From Chthonomonadales bacterium (GTDB lineage Bacteria > Armatimonadota > Chthonomonadetes > Chthonomonadales > CAJBBX01), in the NCBI GenBank assembly GCA_012517255.1, contig JAAYVH010000054.1, positions 1 to 49,341 on the forward strand: 49,341 nucleotides of DNA. Direction: 5' to 3'. This document shows, in pieces, positions 35,372 to 43,423 of the stretch. Made by a program: the position numbers and the translations under genes. The stretch's first letter is position 1; each line of letters starts with the position of its first letter. Below the pieces are notes generated by a model. It was not told the DNA's origin and did not search any database. It saw nothing but the letters and a program-made list of their open reading frames with translations.

Positions 35372-36733
35372 TCACGCCTCCTTGATCGGGAACTCCTTGC
35401 TCTCTGTGCGCGCCGTCTTGAGGAATGCCTCCATGCGCGCGACCACCTCGGGATGGCGAGCGGCGACATTCCTGGTCTCCGCGCGATCGTTGCGCAGATC
35501 GTACAGCTCGAGCGGCTTCGTCAGACCGTGGCGGACGCCCTTCCAGTCGCCCATGCGAACCGCCTGATGGAACCCGCCTTCGTGGAACTCCCAGTAGAAC
35601 GGCGGATGCGGAGCAGCCTTCCGGCCCTGCCATAGCGGCAGGACGGACACGCCGTCGGTGCCTTTCGGGACCGGCTTTCCGACGATGTCGGCGAGCGTGG
35701 CCATCATATCATAGTGCACCCATGGCTCGTCGCAGACGGTTCCGGCCGGCGCACGACCGGGCCACCGCAGCACGGTCGGCACGCAGATGCCGCCCTCGTA
35801 GAGGTCGCGCTTGATGCCGCGCAGGGACCCGCTGCTCTTGAAGAAGGTTGGGTCATGCGGCGGCACGGCTTGGGGACCGTTGTCGCTGGTGAACAGGATG
35901 ATGGTGTTGCGGGTCAGTCCGAGCTTGTTCAGGCGCTGCATCATGATTCCGAGGTGACGATCCATGCGCGTGACGACCGAGGCGAACCGTTTCTCGATGT
36001 CCGGCCACGATTGGTCACGATAGATGGGCTCGATCTCCGGTACCTCGATCTGCCTCTGCGCGGGGAACGCATGGGGGATGGTATGCCACCACAGCAGGAA
36101 GAACGGGCGCCTTCTGTTCCGCTCGACGAACGCGAGGGATTCCTGAAGGAACAGGTCATTGGAGTACGCGCCCTGCTTGCCGTCCCGGTTGGCGTCGAGC
36201 GTGACAATCTGTTCATTGCGCCACAGCTCGGTCGGGAAGCTATTGTGGGCGTGGACCTGGTTCAGATAGCCGAAGAACTCATCGAAGCCCTGCCGCGTCG
36301 GGATTCCGGTGGTACCCGGCTCACCAAGGCCCCACTTGCCGATGATGGCGGTGCGGTAGCCGGCATCCTGCATCATGCGGCCGATGGACGGGTCTTCCGG
36401 CCTCAGAGGCACGTAGTCGTTGCCGCGAACTCGCGTGTGGCCCGAATGCTGCCCTGTCACCGTGCAGCTGCGCGAGGGCGCGCATACCGTGCTCGCCGCA
36501 TAGCACTGGGTGAACCGGATGCCTTGCTGCGCCAGCCGATCCACCCACGGCGTCTTGATGATCCTCTGGCCGAAGCAGCCGACGTCTCCGTAGCCGAGAT
36601 CGTCTGCTAGCATCACGATGATGTTCGGGCGTTCTCTGGGGGCTTCGGCCGCCAGGACCGAACCGGCCGCGGCAGCGGCGGCAGCCGATTGACCACACTG
36701 CGAGAGGAACCGTCTACGCGAGATAGCCGTCAT
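35372..36733 (-). CDS. Tat-exported sulfatase (type I, formylglycine)
   Basis: A 453-residue arylsulfatase-family enzyme. The N-terminus SRRRFLSQCGQSAAAAAAAG is a twin-arginine signal. Metal-binding Asp residues are in NIIVMLADDLGYGDVGCFGQ. The catalytic formylglycine site is Cys84 in VCAPSR (C-x-P-S-R), GKWGLGEPGTTG contains the conserved Lys, and LFTSDNGPQ the distal metal ligands. The Cys-type site needs an FGE or anSME maturase, which is not in the window. It probably removes sulfate from a sugar. It is downstream of the pseudopilin gene by 81 nt that hold a strong hairpin, and is likely part of the lacI operon. Confidence 0.94.
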   Translation of the reverse strand: MTAISRRRFLSQCGQSAAAAAAAGSVLAAEAPRERPNIIVMLADDLGYGDVGCFGQRIIKTPWVDRLAQQGIRFTQCYAASTVCAPSRSCTVTGQHSGHTRVRGNDYVPLRPEDPSIGRMMQDAGYRTAIIGKWGLGEPGTTGIPTRQGFDEFFGYLNQVHAHNSFPTELWRNEQIVTLDANRDGKQGAYSNDLFLQESLAFVERNRRRPFFLLWWHTIPHAFPAQRQIEVPEIEPIYRDQSWPDIEKRFASVVTRMDRHLGIMMQRLNKLGLTRNTIILFTSDNGPQAVPPHDPTFFKSSGSLRGIKRDLYEGGICVPTVLRWPGRAPAGTVCDEPWVHYDMMATLADIVGKPVPKGTDGVSVLPLWQGRKAAPHPPFYWEFHEGGFHQAVRMGDWKGVRHGLTKPLELYDLRNDRAETRNVAARHPEVVARMEAFLKTARTESKEFPIKEA

Positions 36734-36761
36734 GTCGTTCTCCTGTCAGGATACCGCTCGG

Positions 36762-36796
36762 CGCTGGCTGCCGTGAGATCACGACGGCAGCCAGCG
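36762..36796 (-). terminator. Hairpin between the pseudopilin and sulfatase genes
   Basis: A perfect 13-bp stem (core GCTGGCTGCCGT, 9-nt loop, ACGGCAGCCAGC) 19 nt after the pseudopilin stop. No T-tract follows. It may be a partial terminator or a 3'-end stabiliser that lets the pseudopilin be made in excess over the sulfatase. Confidence 0.6.
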
Positions 36797-36814
36797 AGCA
36801 TGTGTAGGTCGGGG

Positions 36815-37606
36815 TCAGTTCTCCCAGTACCAGGCAGCCGCGTTGGGGCTTACCGCCTTCTGGAAAGCGACTCCGCCGTGGCTGATCGTCGGCGTCGCGT
36901 CGCCTATGCCGCCCGCGCCCTGAACGAAGTTCGGATCGGGAGCTCGGAACCACTTGGCGTGGCCGTCACCAAGAGCGTAGGACGCTCCTCCGCTGTGCCG
37001 ATCGCGTCCGTAGACGATGTAGAGATTGCAGACGCGGAATGTGTTGTGCTGACCCGAGAGGATGGCAGGATCGTCAACACCCTGACCCCAGACGCATCCG
37101 CCTGCCGCTTCGGCCAGCATGACCACCTGGGCAGGGGCCTGCATGGCGGCGAGGGGCTTGGGCGCCTCCCAGTACTCGGCCGGCAGATTGCGATCGTAGC
37201 CGCCAAAGATCATCCGGTTCGCCACATAGCTGCGGGTGGGCGAGTTAATGGTGGCTGACCATGCCGATCGCTCATATTCCGGGCACACGAAGATGCTGAG
37301 CTTACGGTTGCCTACCTGAGCCATGGAGCTGGGCACCGAGGCCTTGATGTAGGGGTCAACCATGTAGTACCAGCCCGTGTTGCCGGAGGCCGGAGCGGCA
37401 GAGTAGTTGGACGGGGGCAGGGTCTCGTCGTTGTCCTGCGCGTACATTAGAATCGCCAGGCCAAGCTGCTTCTGGTTGGAGAGGCAGGTCGTCTGTCTCG
37501 CCTTGGCCCGTGCCTGAGCAAAGACGGGGAACAGGATGGCGGCCAGGATCGCGATGATCGCGATCACGACCAGGAGCTCGATGAGTGTGAAGCCTTCTCT
37601 CTTCAC
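36815..37606 (-). CDS. Type II/IV-type pseudopilin (DUF1559, H-X9-DG)
   Basis: A 263-residue prepilin-like protein. The leader REG precedes the cleavage and methylation site: [20 protein letters not shown], with Phe+1 and Glu+5. The mature helix leads to [19 protein letters not shown], a form characteristic of Armatimonadota. The C-terminus has the H-x9-DG motif, [17 protein letters not shown]. The start is a GTG at 37606 with AAGGAGGA upstream; the GTGA overlaps the stop of lacI, so this gene is translated with the repressor. Processing needs a prepilin peptidase encoded elsewhere. It may form part of a secretion or attachment pseudopilus. Confidence 0.92.
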   Translation of the reverse strand: MKREGFTLIELLVVIAIIAILAAILFPVFAQARAKARQTTCLSNQKQLGLAILMYAQDNDETLPPSNYSAAPASGNTGWYYMVDPYIKASVPSSMAQVGNRKLSIFVCPEYERSAWSATINSPTRSYVANRMIFGGYDRNLPAEYWEAPKPLAAMQAPAQVVMLAEAAGGCVWGQGVDDPAILSGQHNTFRVCNLYIVYGRDRHSGGASYALGDGHAKWFRAPDPNFVQGAGGIGDATPTISHGGVAFQKAVSPNAAAWYWEN

Positions 37607-38655
37607 GGTGTTCCTCCTTTGGAGTGGTTGGTCCCGGTAAGCGCACGCTGCGCGGACGGCGCATGGGTCTGGTGGGAATGACGAAGGGTCGAACGTCGAA
37701 CGACGAATGTCGCAGGGAGAGACAAGTGCTCCACCGGAGCCTCCGGCTCGCAGAGGCGGCGTCGGATCAGGCGCCAAGCATGCTCACACATGGGACCGAG
37801 CGGCAGCGAGATCGTGCTGAGGGGCGGCTCACAGAACTCGCCTTCCTCGGTGTTGTCGCAACCTGCGACCGTGATGTCTTCGGGCACGCGCCGACCGCTG
37901 TCCACTATGCCGCGCATAGCGCCGAGCGCGAGATGATCGGTATGGCAGAACAGGCCATCCATGTCCGGATATTGCTCAAGGGCCTCGATGATCCGATCCC
38001 GCGCGAGATTCCTGCGCTCAGCGTCAATGAGGAGCGGAAGCGGCTCCATACCGCGCTCTCCGAGCACCTTCTGGTAGCCATGCCACCGCGGGTACTCAGG
38101 TCTGATCGTGGGCGGCACCGTCAGATAGCCGATGCGGCGACATCCTTGTTCCACCATGTGGCCAATCGCGTCTGCCACGGCGGAATCCATATCGAAGACG
38201 ACCGAGTCCATGGTGGAATGGGTCTGGCCGCTCAGCCCGACGACGGCCCCCCGTTTCTGCATCGCCGCGATGATCGGCTCGCCGACGCCGTACAGCTCGC
38301 ACAGGATGCATCCATCGGCGGGCAATGCCGCCAGCCTCCTGAGGTCGCTCCCCGGGCGCACGCACGTTATCAGCAGCTCGTAGCCGTCGGCACGCGCCAG
38401 CCGCTCTATGTGGCCTATGATGGCGGAGTAGTAGGGCCGATCGAGAACGGGCAAGAGCACCGCAATCATGTTGGTCCGGCCGGTGGCGAGGGCGGCCGCC
38501 AAGCGATTGGGCGTGTAGCCCGCCTCTGCTGCCGCCTGACGAATGCGAGCAACCGTCTCAGGTGAGACGGGCACGCCCGTCTTGCCGCTCAGGACGCGTG
38601 ACGCAGTAGCTTTGGAGACTCCGGCTTTCGCCGCTATGTCCGCTAGGGTCGCCAT
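37603..38655 (-). CDS. LacI-family transcriptional repressor
   Basis: A 350-residue regulator: a helix-turn-helix with hinge ([20 protein letters not shown], residues 3-22) and a periplasmic-binding-protein-like effector domain ([20 protein letters not shown] through [20 protein letters not shown]). The ligand is likely a sugar or sugar phosphate. Its own promoter and two half-palindrome operators lie just upstream, consistent with autoregulation. The last codons carry the ribosome site of the pseudopilin gene, which starts on the GTGA overlap. Confidence 0.95.
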   Translation of the reverse strand: MATLADIAAKAGVSKATASRVLSGKTGVPVSPETVARIRQAAAEAGYTPNRLAAALATGRTNMIAVLLPVLDRPYYSAIIGHIERLARADGYELLITCVRPGSDLRRLAALPADGCILCELYGVGEPIIAAMQKRGAVVGLSGQTHSTMDSVVFDMDSAVADAIGHMVEQGCRRIGYLTVPPTIRPEYPRWHGYQKVLGERGMEPLPLLIDAERRNLARDRIIEALEQYPDMDGLFCHTDHLALGAMRGIVDSGRRVPEDITVAGCDNTEEGEFCEPPLSTISLPLGPMCEHAWRLIRRRLCEPEAPVEHLSLPATFVVRRSTLRHSHQTHAPSAQRALTGTNHSKGGTP

Positions 38656-38678
38656 GGAGACGCTTCAAATGGAATGCA

Positions 38679-38698
38679 ATCGGTTAGGGCAACCGGTT
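38679..38698. promoter_or_regulatory. Predicted LacI operator (two AACCGRTT sites)
   Basis: AACCGGTT at 38691-38698 is a perfect 8-bp palindrome within TGAAACCGGTTGCC (minus strand). AACCGATT at 38686-38679 is a one-mismatch copy, 12 nt away centre to centre. Palindromes with a central CG are typical LacI-family sites. Both lie just downstream of the predicted start of transcription, where a repressor would block elongation. Confidence 0.65.
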
Positions 38699-38714
38699 TC
38701 ATGCCATTGAGCCC

Positions 38715-38743
38715 ATGATACAGCCTTCTCTGGACCCTGTCAA
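38715..38743 (-). promoter_or_regulatory. Strong sigma-70-type promoter of the lacI operon
   Basis: Minus strand: -35 TTGACA at 38743-38738 (perfect), a 17-nt spacer and -10 TATCAT at 38720-38715. The start of transcription is expected near 38708, immediately before the operator sites at 38698-38679. It drives lacI, the pseudopilin and probably the sulfatase. Confidence 0.78.
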
Positions 38744-39043
38744 GGGGCTGTCGAGAGATTTCGTCCCGTCAGAGCAGAAGCTCCGGGTTGTCGGCAGGGC
38801 ATCTATGACTGGGCCATCCGCGGTCGCCGGCAGCCTGCCTGTCGGACGATTCGAATAGCGACGCTGTTGGCGTTGAGCATGATGGCGCAAGCTCAATCCT
38901 ACGGGGCTCGCTCCAAGTCAGGTGGATCATGGGCGCGGAGCCAATCGCCCACGAAGCCTCGAGCGACGGCATCCGCCATACCATCGGCGTGCCAGACTCC
39001 GACCGATCTACGGTAGCCGCAGGCGGCATGTCCCGTGACGAAC
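38744..39043. other. Gene-free stretch between lacI promoter and ferritin terminator
   Basis: About 300 nt with short frames on both strands that have no recognisable features. I see nothing beyond the promoter at one end and the terminator at the other. Confidence 0.5.
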
Positions 39044-39071
39044 AAAGCCCCCCGATCGGGCGGGGGGCTTT
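39044..39071 (-). terminator. Rho-independent terminator after ferritin
   Basis: A 10-bp stem (AAAGCCCCCC with GGGGGGCTTT) and 8-nt loop, 25 nt beyond the ferritin stop. On the minus strand the stem ends CTTTGTT, a short T-run. The A/T ends on both sides make it usable in both directions. Confidence 0.85.
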
Positions 39072-39095
39072 TGCATCCTGCGGTGCGGCTTGGGA

Positions 39096-39581
39096 TTATG
39101 CTGCGCCGCGCTTGCCGAGGCGGTGATCAAGGACGATCACGTGCTCGCCGGCCATCTTGAGGAGCTCGAGGATGTCCGAGGCATTCTTCTCTTCCTCGAC
39201 CTGCTCGGTGATGAACCACTGCAGCATGATCTGCGTGGCGTAGTCGTTCTCCTTGACTGCCTGCGCATACAGGTCGTTGATGGCGGCAGTGATCTTCTGC
39301 TCGTGCTCGAGAACGCCCTTGAAGATGTCTACCGGCGAGCCAAACTCGGCAGGCGGCTGTTCGATGGCCTGCAGAGTCACCGTGCCGCCACGGTCATTGA
39401 CGAACTCGTAGATCTTCATGCCGTGGCCCCATTCCTCCTGTGCCTGCACCTTGAGCCACGTCGCCATCCCGGGCAAGTTCTTCGTCTCGCAGTATGCCGC
39501 CATGGCGAGATAGAGATACGACGATGCAAACTCCTTCTGGATCTGCCCATTCAGGGCTTTCTGCATGGACTTGCTCAGCAT
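39096..39581 (-). CDS. ftnA: Ferritin (non-haem, FtnA-type)
   Basis: A 161-residue iron-storage subunit. All ferroxidase residues sit at the E. coli FtnA positions: Glu17, Tyr24, Glu50, His53, Glu94, Gln127 and Glu130. [19 protein letters not shown] is the family's first helix. I start at the ATG 39581, which has GGAGGAG just upstream; an ATG 27 nt earlier is open but would add nine residues unlike the family. It follows the GH172 gene after 53 nt and ends in a terminator, so it could be cotranscribed with the glycosidase genes or have its own promoter. Confidence 0.95.
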   Translation of the reverse strand: MLSKSMQKALNGQIQKEFASSYLYLAMAAYCETKNLPGMATWLKVQAQEEWGHGMKIYEFVNDRGGTVTLQAIEQPPAEFGSPVDIFKGVLEHEQKITAAINDLYAQAVKENDYATQIMLQWFITEQVEEEKNASDILELLKMAGEHVIVLDHRLGKRGAA

Positions 39582-39634
39582 ATTCTCCTCCATTTCGTTC
39601 AGGCTCACCGCCTGAGGCAGGTCTCTGGACGTGC

Positions 39635-42508
39635 CTACGGTACCGACTTGACAATGAGATCGTCAACACCCATGAGGTACCCGCGTGAGTTCTCGTTCTT
39701 ATCTACGGCCTTGAGCCTCAGAATGTGCCTGCCCGCCGCAAGGTTCACCTGTCCCAGCGCAACAGTGTCGCCGAGCACGACCTCGGGCGAATATGTGTCA
39801 ACGCGCGGTCCTATGTCCTTGCCGTCGAGCTCTGCCTGAATGACCGCGTAGTCCCACGATTTCGTGTAGCGAATGGCGATGGCGTACTGGCCCGCGGATG
39901 GGATGTACACCTCAATGTCGGCTTGGGCGCCGGGTGAGCTGGGCTGTATCCAGAGATGATGTCCCGCAGAGAAGGCGGGTCCCAGCATCTGCGCTTCATA
40001 GCTGCAGCCACGGACGCCGGCGACGCCCGCCCACACGCCCGGAGCGGAATCGGCGCTGATGATCTGCGGTTCCCACCGGAAATAGTCGAGACCGACGTGG
40101 AAGCCGCTGGCAGCCGCGTTCTTGCCGACGATGCGGATCTCAACGTCGCGGACGCCTGCCGGCACCAGACCAAGGGGCCACACGCTGGGATTCGGGCCCT
40201 TCTCCGGCGCGTAGATGTCGAACCGGGGCCCGATGGGCTGCCCCGCCACGAACGCCTGTATGATTCCGCCGTTGGGGCCACGCATGGCGCGCACACCCAG
40301 CACGCGGGGAACGTCGGGCGCGTCGGCCAGTCGGATGGTCATGGACTGTCCCGGCTCCGATGCATGCCACTCCAGGATGCGCCCGCCGCTCACGCCTGCC
40401 ATTGCCGGACTGGGGTGCGGCGCCTCCGCTCCCGTCGAGACGGAGGCGACCGCCATCTCTTCCGCCTCCATCGCACGAGGCGCACGGGGCACGGGTTCAA
40501 GCCTGAGCCCGTCAACGATGGCTCGTCCCGCCGTGGCGGCGACGAACTTGGCGGGAACCTCTTTCTTGTCCAGAACGACCGGCTTGAGCCGAATCGTCGC
40601 CGGATCGGGCCGGCCGGCGATCTCGACCCACTCGCCGCCGATCTCGAGCGAGATGTCTGAGGCGCCCTCCACTGGCGCGATCAGAATCTCCGGCGTATAG
40701 ACCTGGGGCTCGGCAACGGGAATCACGAAGCCCGCCAGGACGCCTCCCGGCTGAGCCGCGCCGAAATCCACTCCCCGCTCGCGGCTGAGTTCGTAGGGGG
40801 CGCCGGCATCGGTGATGATCTGGCCGACACCGTTCCTGACCATATTCCGCAGGAGATCCTCGGCCTCAAGGACGTAGGGGACTCCGCGGCCATAGGTGCG
40901 CAGAACCGAGGCGTCCAGATTGCGAAACAGCGTCGCGCCGTACTCGAGCGTCTCAGGCTTTTTCAGCGGGTCGGTGCCGCCAGTGAACTTGCCTCCGCGG
41001 AGCTGCGCGAACGGCGGAGTTACCTCGGCCTGATACCAGAACGCGGTGGATGTGTACTCGTAATGGCCGCGCGGCCCGACGCCGTTCGGCCCGTAGTTCT
41101 CGATGGTCATCCGCATTCGCTTTTCGAACGGGATGAGATCCATGAAATGCCATCGGTAGTTGCAGGTCCGATGTGCGGTTTGCAGGCTGCAGCCCCAGCT
41201 TGGGCCGTTCAGGTAGCGGATGCCCCAGGCGTCGCCGAAGTAGTCCTCCGAGCCCGTGCCGATGAACCTGGGCCAATCATCGTCATCCACCCACACTTTC
41301 TCGTCGCCATCGCCCCACCATCCCGGGAGCGGGTGGTCAATGGGCATCGCTACGCCGACGAAGTGACCCCGACCGGCGGTCTCGAGAAACGGGTAGTCGA
41401 ACACGGTCGTGTCCGGTTCCGATCGCCATCGAGCGTAGAAATAGGTCATGTCTGCCGGCAGGTTCGGAGCAGGCGCCCACTCGACTTCCGCGACGATGCG
41501 CGCCATGCGTTCGAGGTGATTGGTGATCTCAAGCTTGCCCCGGCGCTTGAACGGCATGGGCCAGTAAGCGTAGGCAGTCTGATCTCGGCATCCCACGGGC
41601 ACGGCAGCGTACTCCGCCGTGCTCCAGTCGAAACCGAAGAACGGTCCGATTGGCGAGAGTATCTGGGGCCACGGCGCGTTGTCCCAGGTGCCCTTGAGAA
41701 CCAGCTTGCGCCATACGTAGCGCTGCTCGGAGGCAGCGAACAGGCGAATCGCGCGGATCATGGCGGGGCCGGCAATGTCGGCAATCGTCACCGTCTGTCC
41801 GGGCCCGATCTCTATGGTCTTGCGTTCGGTCGTCTGTCCGGCCATCCTGGGCTTCGGATCGTTACCGGGCTTCGCCCAGATGATCGCGGCGTCGGTCAGG
41901 CGCCCCAGCTCCAGCCCGGTCAGCGGTATGCGGAAGCTCTCGACGGGCTGGTCCTTCGGGAACAGCAGGTAGTTGAACTGGTAGTACTGCCCGTGCTTCT
42001 TGTCCGCCGTGATCTTGATGTGTTTGGCGAACGGTATGGGCAGATAGCAGTCAGAGGCTCGCCCGTTCTCGCGCTGCCAGACGAACGGTTTGATGAAAGG
42101 CGGGATGTTCCCCTGAAAGAGCTGGTTGAAGTCCCATTCGTAGGTAGGCTTCTCGGCCCCATCGAGGTAGATCCGAATGAGCCCCTGAGGGTTGGCCGAC
42201 CAGAACCGATAGATGCAGCCGGGGCCATCCACATCCATCATGACGGCCTCTCCGTCTGGCTCGACGCGCAAGTACTGGCCGGCATCGCCATTGGCGCCCC
42301 AGACGTTGGTTCCGTTACGGTCCCAACTGGACGCGAGGCCAGCCTGAACGCCCGGATGCAGACGGGTCAGGCGGTCAAGGTCCGTTAGCTGCTTGATGAA
42401 GTCCACGTAGGTGAGCGGAGGCTTGGAGAGTGTCGCCTCCTGCGCCGCCCCTGGTGCGCCGCTAGCCAACAGCCCGAGGACGCTCGCAATCAATGACGCG
42501 CGCAACAT
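39635..42508 (-). CDS. Exported DUF2961 protein, glycoside hydrolase family GH172
   Basis: A 957-residue protein with a signal peptide ([20 protein letters not shown]). Residues about 30-400 are the GH172 domain: [40 protein letters not shown] and the signature [20 protein letters not shown]. Known GH172 enzymes act on alpha-D-fructofuranosides or D-arabinan; which applies here is unknown. The C-terminal half holds two or more beta-sandwich domains, including [20 protein letters not shown] and [20 protein letters not shown], probably carbohydrate binding. AAAGGA precedes the ATG at 42508. It is 45 nt after the epimerase gene. Confidence 0.85.
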   Translation of the reverse strand: MLRASLIASVLGLLASGAPGAAQEATLSKPPLTYVDFIKQLTDLDRLTRLHPGVQAGLASSWDRNGTNVWGANGDAGQYLRVEPDGEAVMMDVDGPGCIYRFWSANPQGLIRIYLDGAEKPTYEWDFNQLFQGNIPPFIKPFVWQRENGRASDCYLPIPFAKHIKITADKKHGQYYQFNYLLFPKDQPVESFRIPLTGLELGRLTDAAIIWAKPGNDPKPRMAGQTTERKTIEIGPGQTVTIADIAGPAMIRAIRLFAASEQRYVWRKLVLKGTWDNAPWPQILSPIGPFFGFDWSTAEYAAVPVGCRDQTAYAYWPMPFKRRGKLEITNHLERMARIVAEVEWAPAPNLPADMTYFYARWRSEPDTTVFDYPFLETAGRGHFVGVAMPIDHPLPGWWGDGDEKVWVDDDDWPRFIGTGSEDYFGDAWGIRYLNGPSWGCSLQTAHRTCNYRWHFMDLIPFEKRMRMTIENYGPNGVGPRGHYEYTSTAFWYQAEVTPPFAQLRGGKFTGGTDPLKKPETLEYGATLFRNLDASVLRTYGRGVPYVLEAEDLLRNMVRNGVGQIITDAGAPYELSRERGVDFGAAQPGGVLAGFVIPVAEPQVYTPEILIAPVEGASDISLEIGGEWVEIAGRPDPATIRLKPVVLDKKEVPAKFVAATAGRAIVDGLRLEPVPRAPRAMEAEEMAVASVSTGAEAPHPSPAMAGVSGGRILEWHASEPGQSMTIRLADAPDVPRVLGVRAMRGPNGGIIQAFVAGQPIGPRFDIYAPEKGPNPSVWPLGLVPAGVRDVEIRIVGKNAAASGFHVGLDYFRWEPQIISADSAPGVWAGVAGVRGCSYEAQMLGPAFSAGHHLWIQPSSPGAQADIEVYIPSAGQYAIAIRYTKSWDYAVIQAELDGKDIGPRVDTYSPEVVLGDTVALGQVNLAAGRHILRLKAVDKNENSRGYLMGVDDLIVKSVP

Positions 42509-42553
42509 CGTTCCGTCCTTTCTGTGCGATCGCGACAACGACGCCGTTGTCGG

Positions 42554-43423
42554 TTATCCGTGTTCGGCCATCAATCGCTCGACCGTCCACTGGGGGGTCC
42601 AGCCGAGCATGGTTTCGGCTTTACGAAGATCGAACAGCGATCCCCGTGGGTTGTTCGCGTAGTAGCTGCGGTCGACAGGCACGTCGTCGCCCCAGTTGCG
42701 GCGCACCATCTCGACCGTGTCGAGCGTACCGTAGTGCTCGCGCGCGGTCAAGTAGAATGTCTCGCTCTGGCCTTGCTGCATCGGCATCTGCAGGGCGCAC
42801 GCAATGGCCGCAGCAACGTCTTCGACATCGATCCACGCATAGGAGGTACCCAGGGCCTCGCGTGGTTCGCCGCTCCGCAGTTGAGCGAGGAACGCCGGGT
42901 ACAGCGACTCGAATGTGACGAAGGTGTAGCGCAGACAGATCGTTTGGAGGTCGTGTTCGCGGCTGGCGGCCTGACATAGCTGGTCGCCGAAGGCTTTGGT
43001 GAAACTGTAGACCTCCGATGGGAGCGACCGATGCTTCTCGTCGATGGGCACGTAGTCCGGACGGTACCATTTGCCGTGGATGCCCCATCCGCTGGCAGAC
43101 TCGCTGCTGCCGAAAATGACGCGGGGTATGCCTCGCTCCACAGCGAACTGCAGCACATGGAACGTGCTGAGCATGTTGACGCGCAGGACCTCATCCCAGG
43201 TTGCCACATAGGGGTTCGGTATGGCAGCGAGATGGACAATCGCGTCGAAGCTCTCCGTGAGATGCGATAGAGATTCGCGATCGGTCAGGTCCAGCGCCTC
43301 GGTTCGGCCTCGCCATGCATCGCCAGGACTGGCGCGGTCCACATTCAGTACGTCGTAGGTCTCACTCAGACGCGCAAGGACTCTTCGGCCAATGTTGCCG
43401 GAGCCTCCCGTAACCATGATCAT
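42554..43423 (-). CDS. NAD-dependent epimerase/dehydratase (extended SDR)
   Basis: A 289-residue Rossmann-fold enzyme: the dinucleotide motif VTGGSGNIGRRVLARL at the N-terminus, VHLAAIPNP, a Ser in VIFGSSESASG, and the catalytic pair Tyr139-x3-Lys143 in YSFTKAFG. The substrate may be a nucleotide sugar or a free sugar acid (uronate-dehydrogenase-like proteins share this size). It overlaps the alpha-galactosidase gene by ATGA, so it is coupled to it. The specific reaction cannot be deduced. Confidence 0.88.
   Translation of the reverse strand: MIMVTGGSGNIGRRVLARLSETYDVLNVDRASPGDAWRGRTEALDLTDRESLSHLTESFDAIVHLAAIPNPYVATWDEVLRVNMLSTFHVLQFAVERGIPRVIFGSSESASGWGIHGKWYRPDYVPIDEKHRSLPSEVYSFTKAFGDQLCQAASREHDLQTICLRYTFVTFESLYPAFLAQLRSGEPREALGTSYAWIDVEDVAAAIACALQMPMQQGQSETFYLTAREHYGTLDTVEMVRRNWGDDVPVDRSYYANNPRGSLFDLRKAETMLGWTPQWTVERLMAEHG

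Noticed and set aside
41063-42388. Plus-strand open frame of 441 codons
   Set aside because: Antisense to the GH172 gene; no domain or signal peptide.
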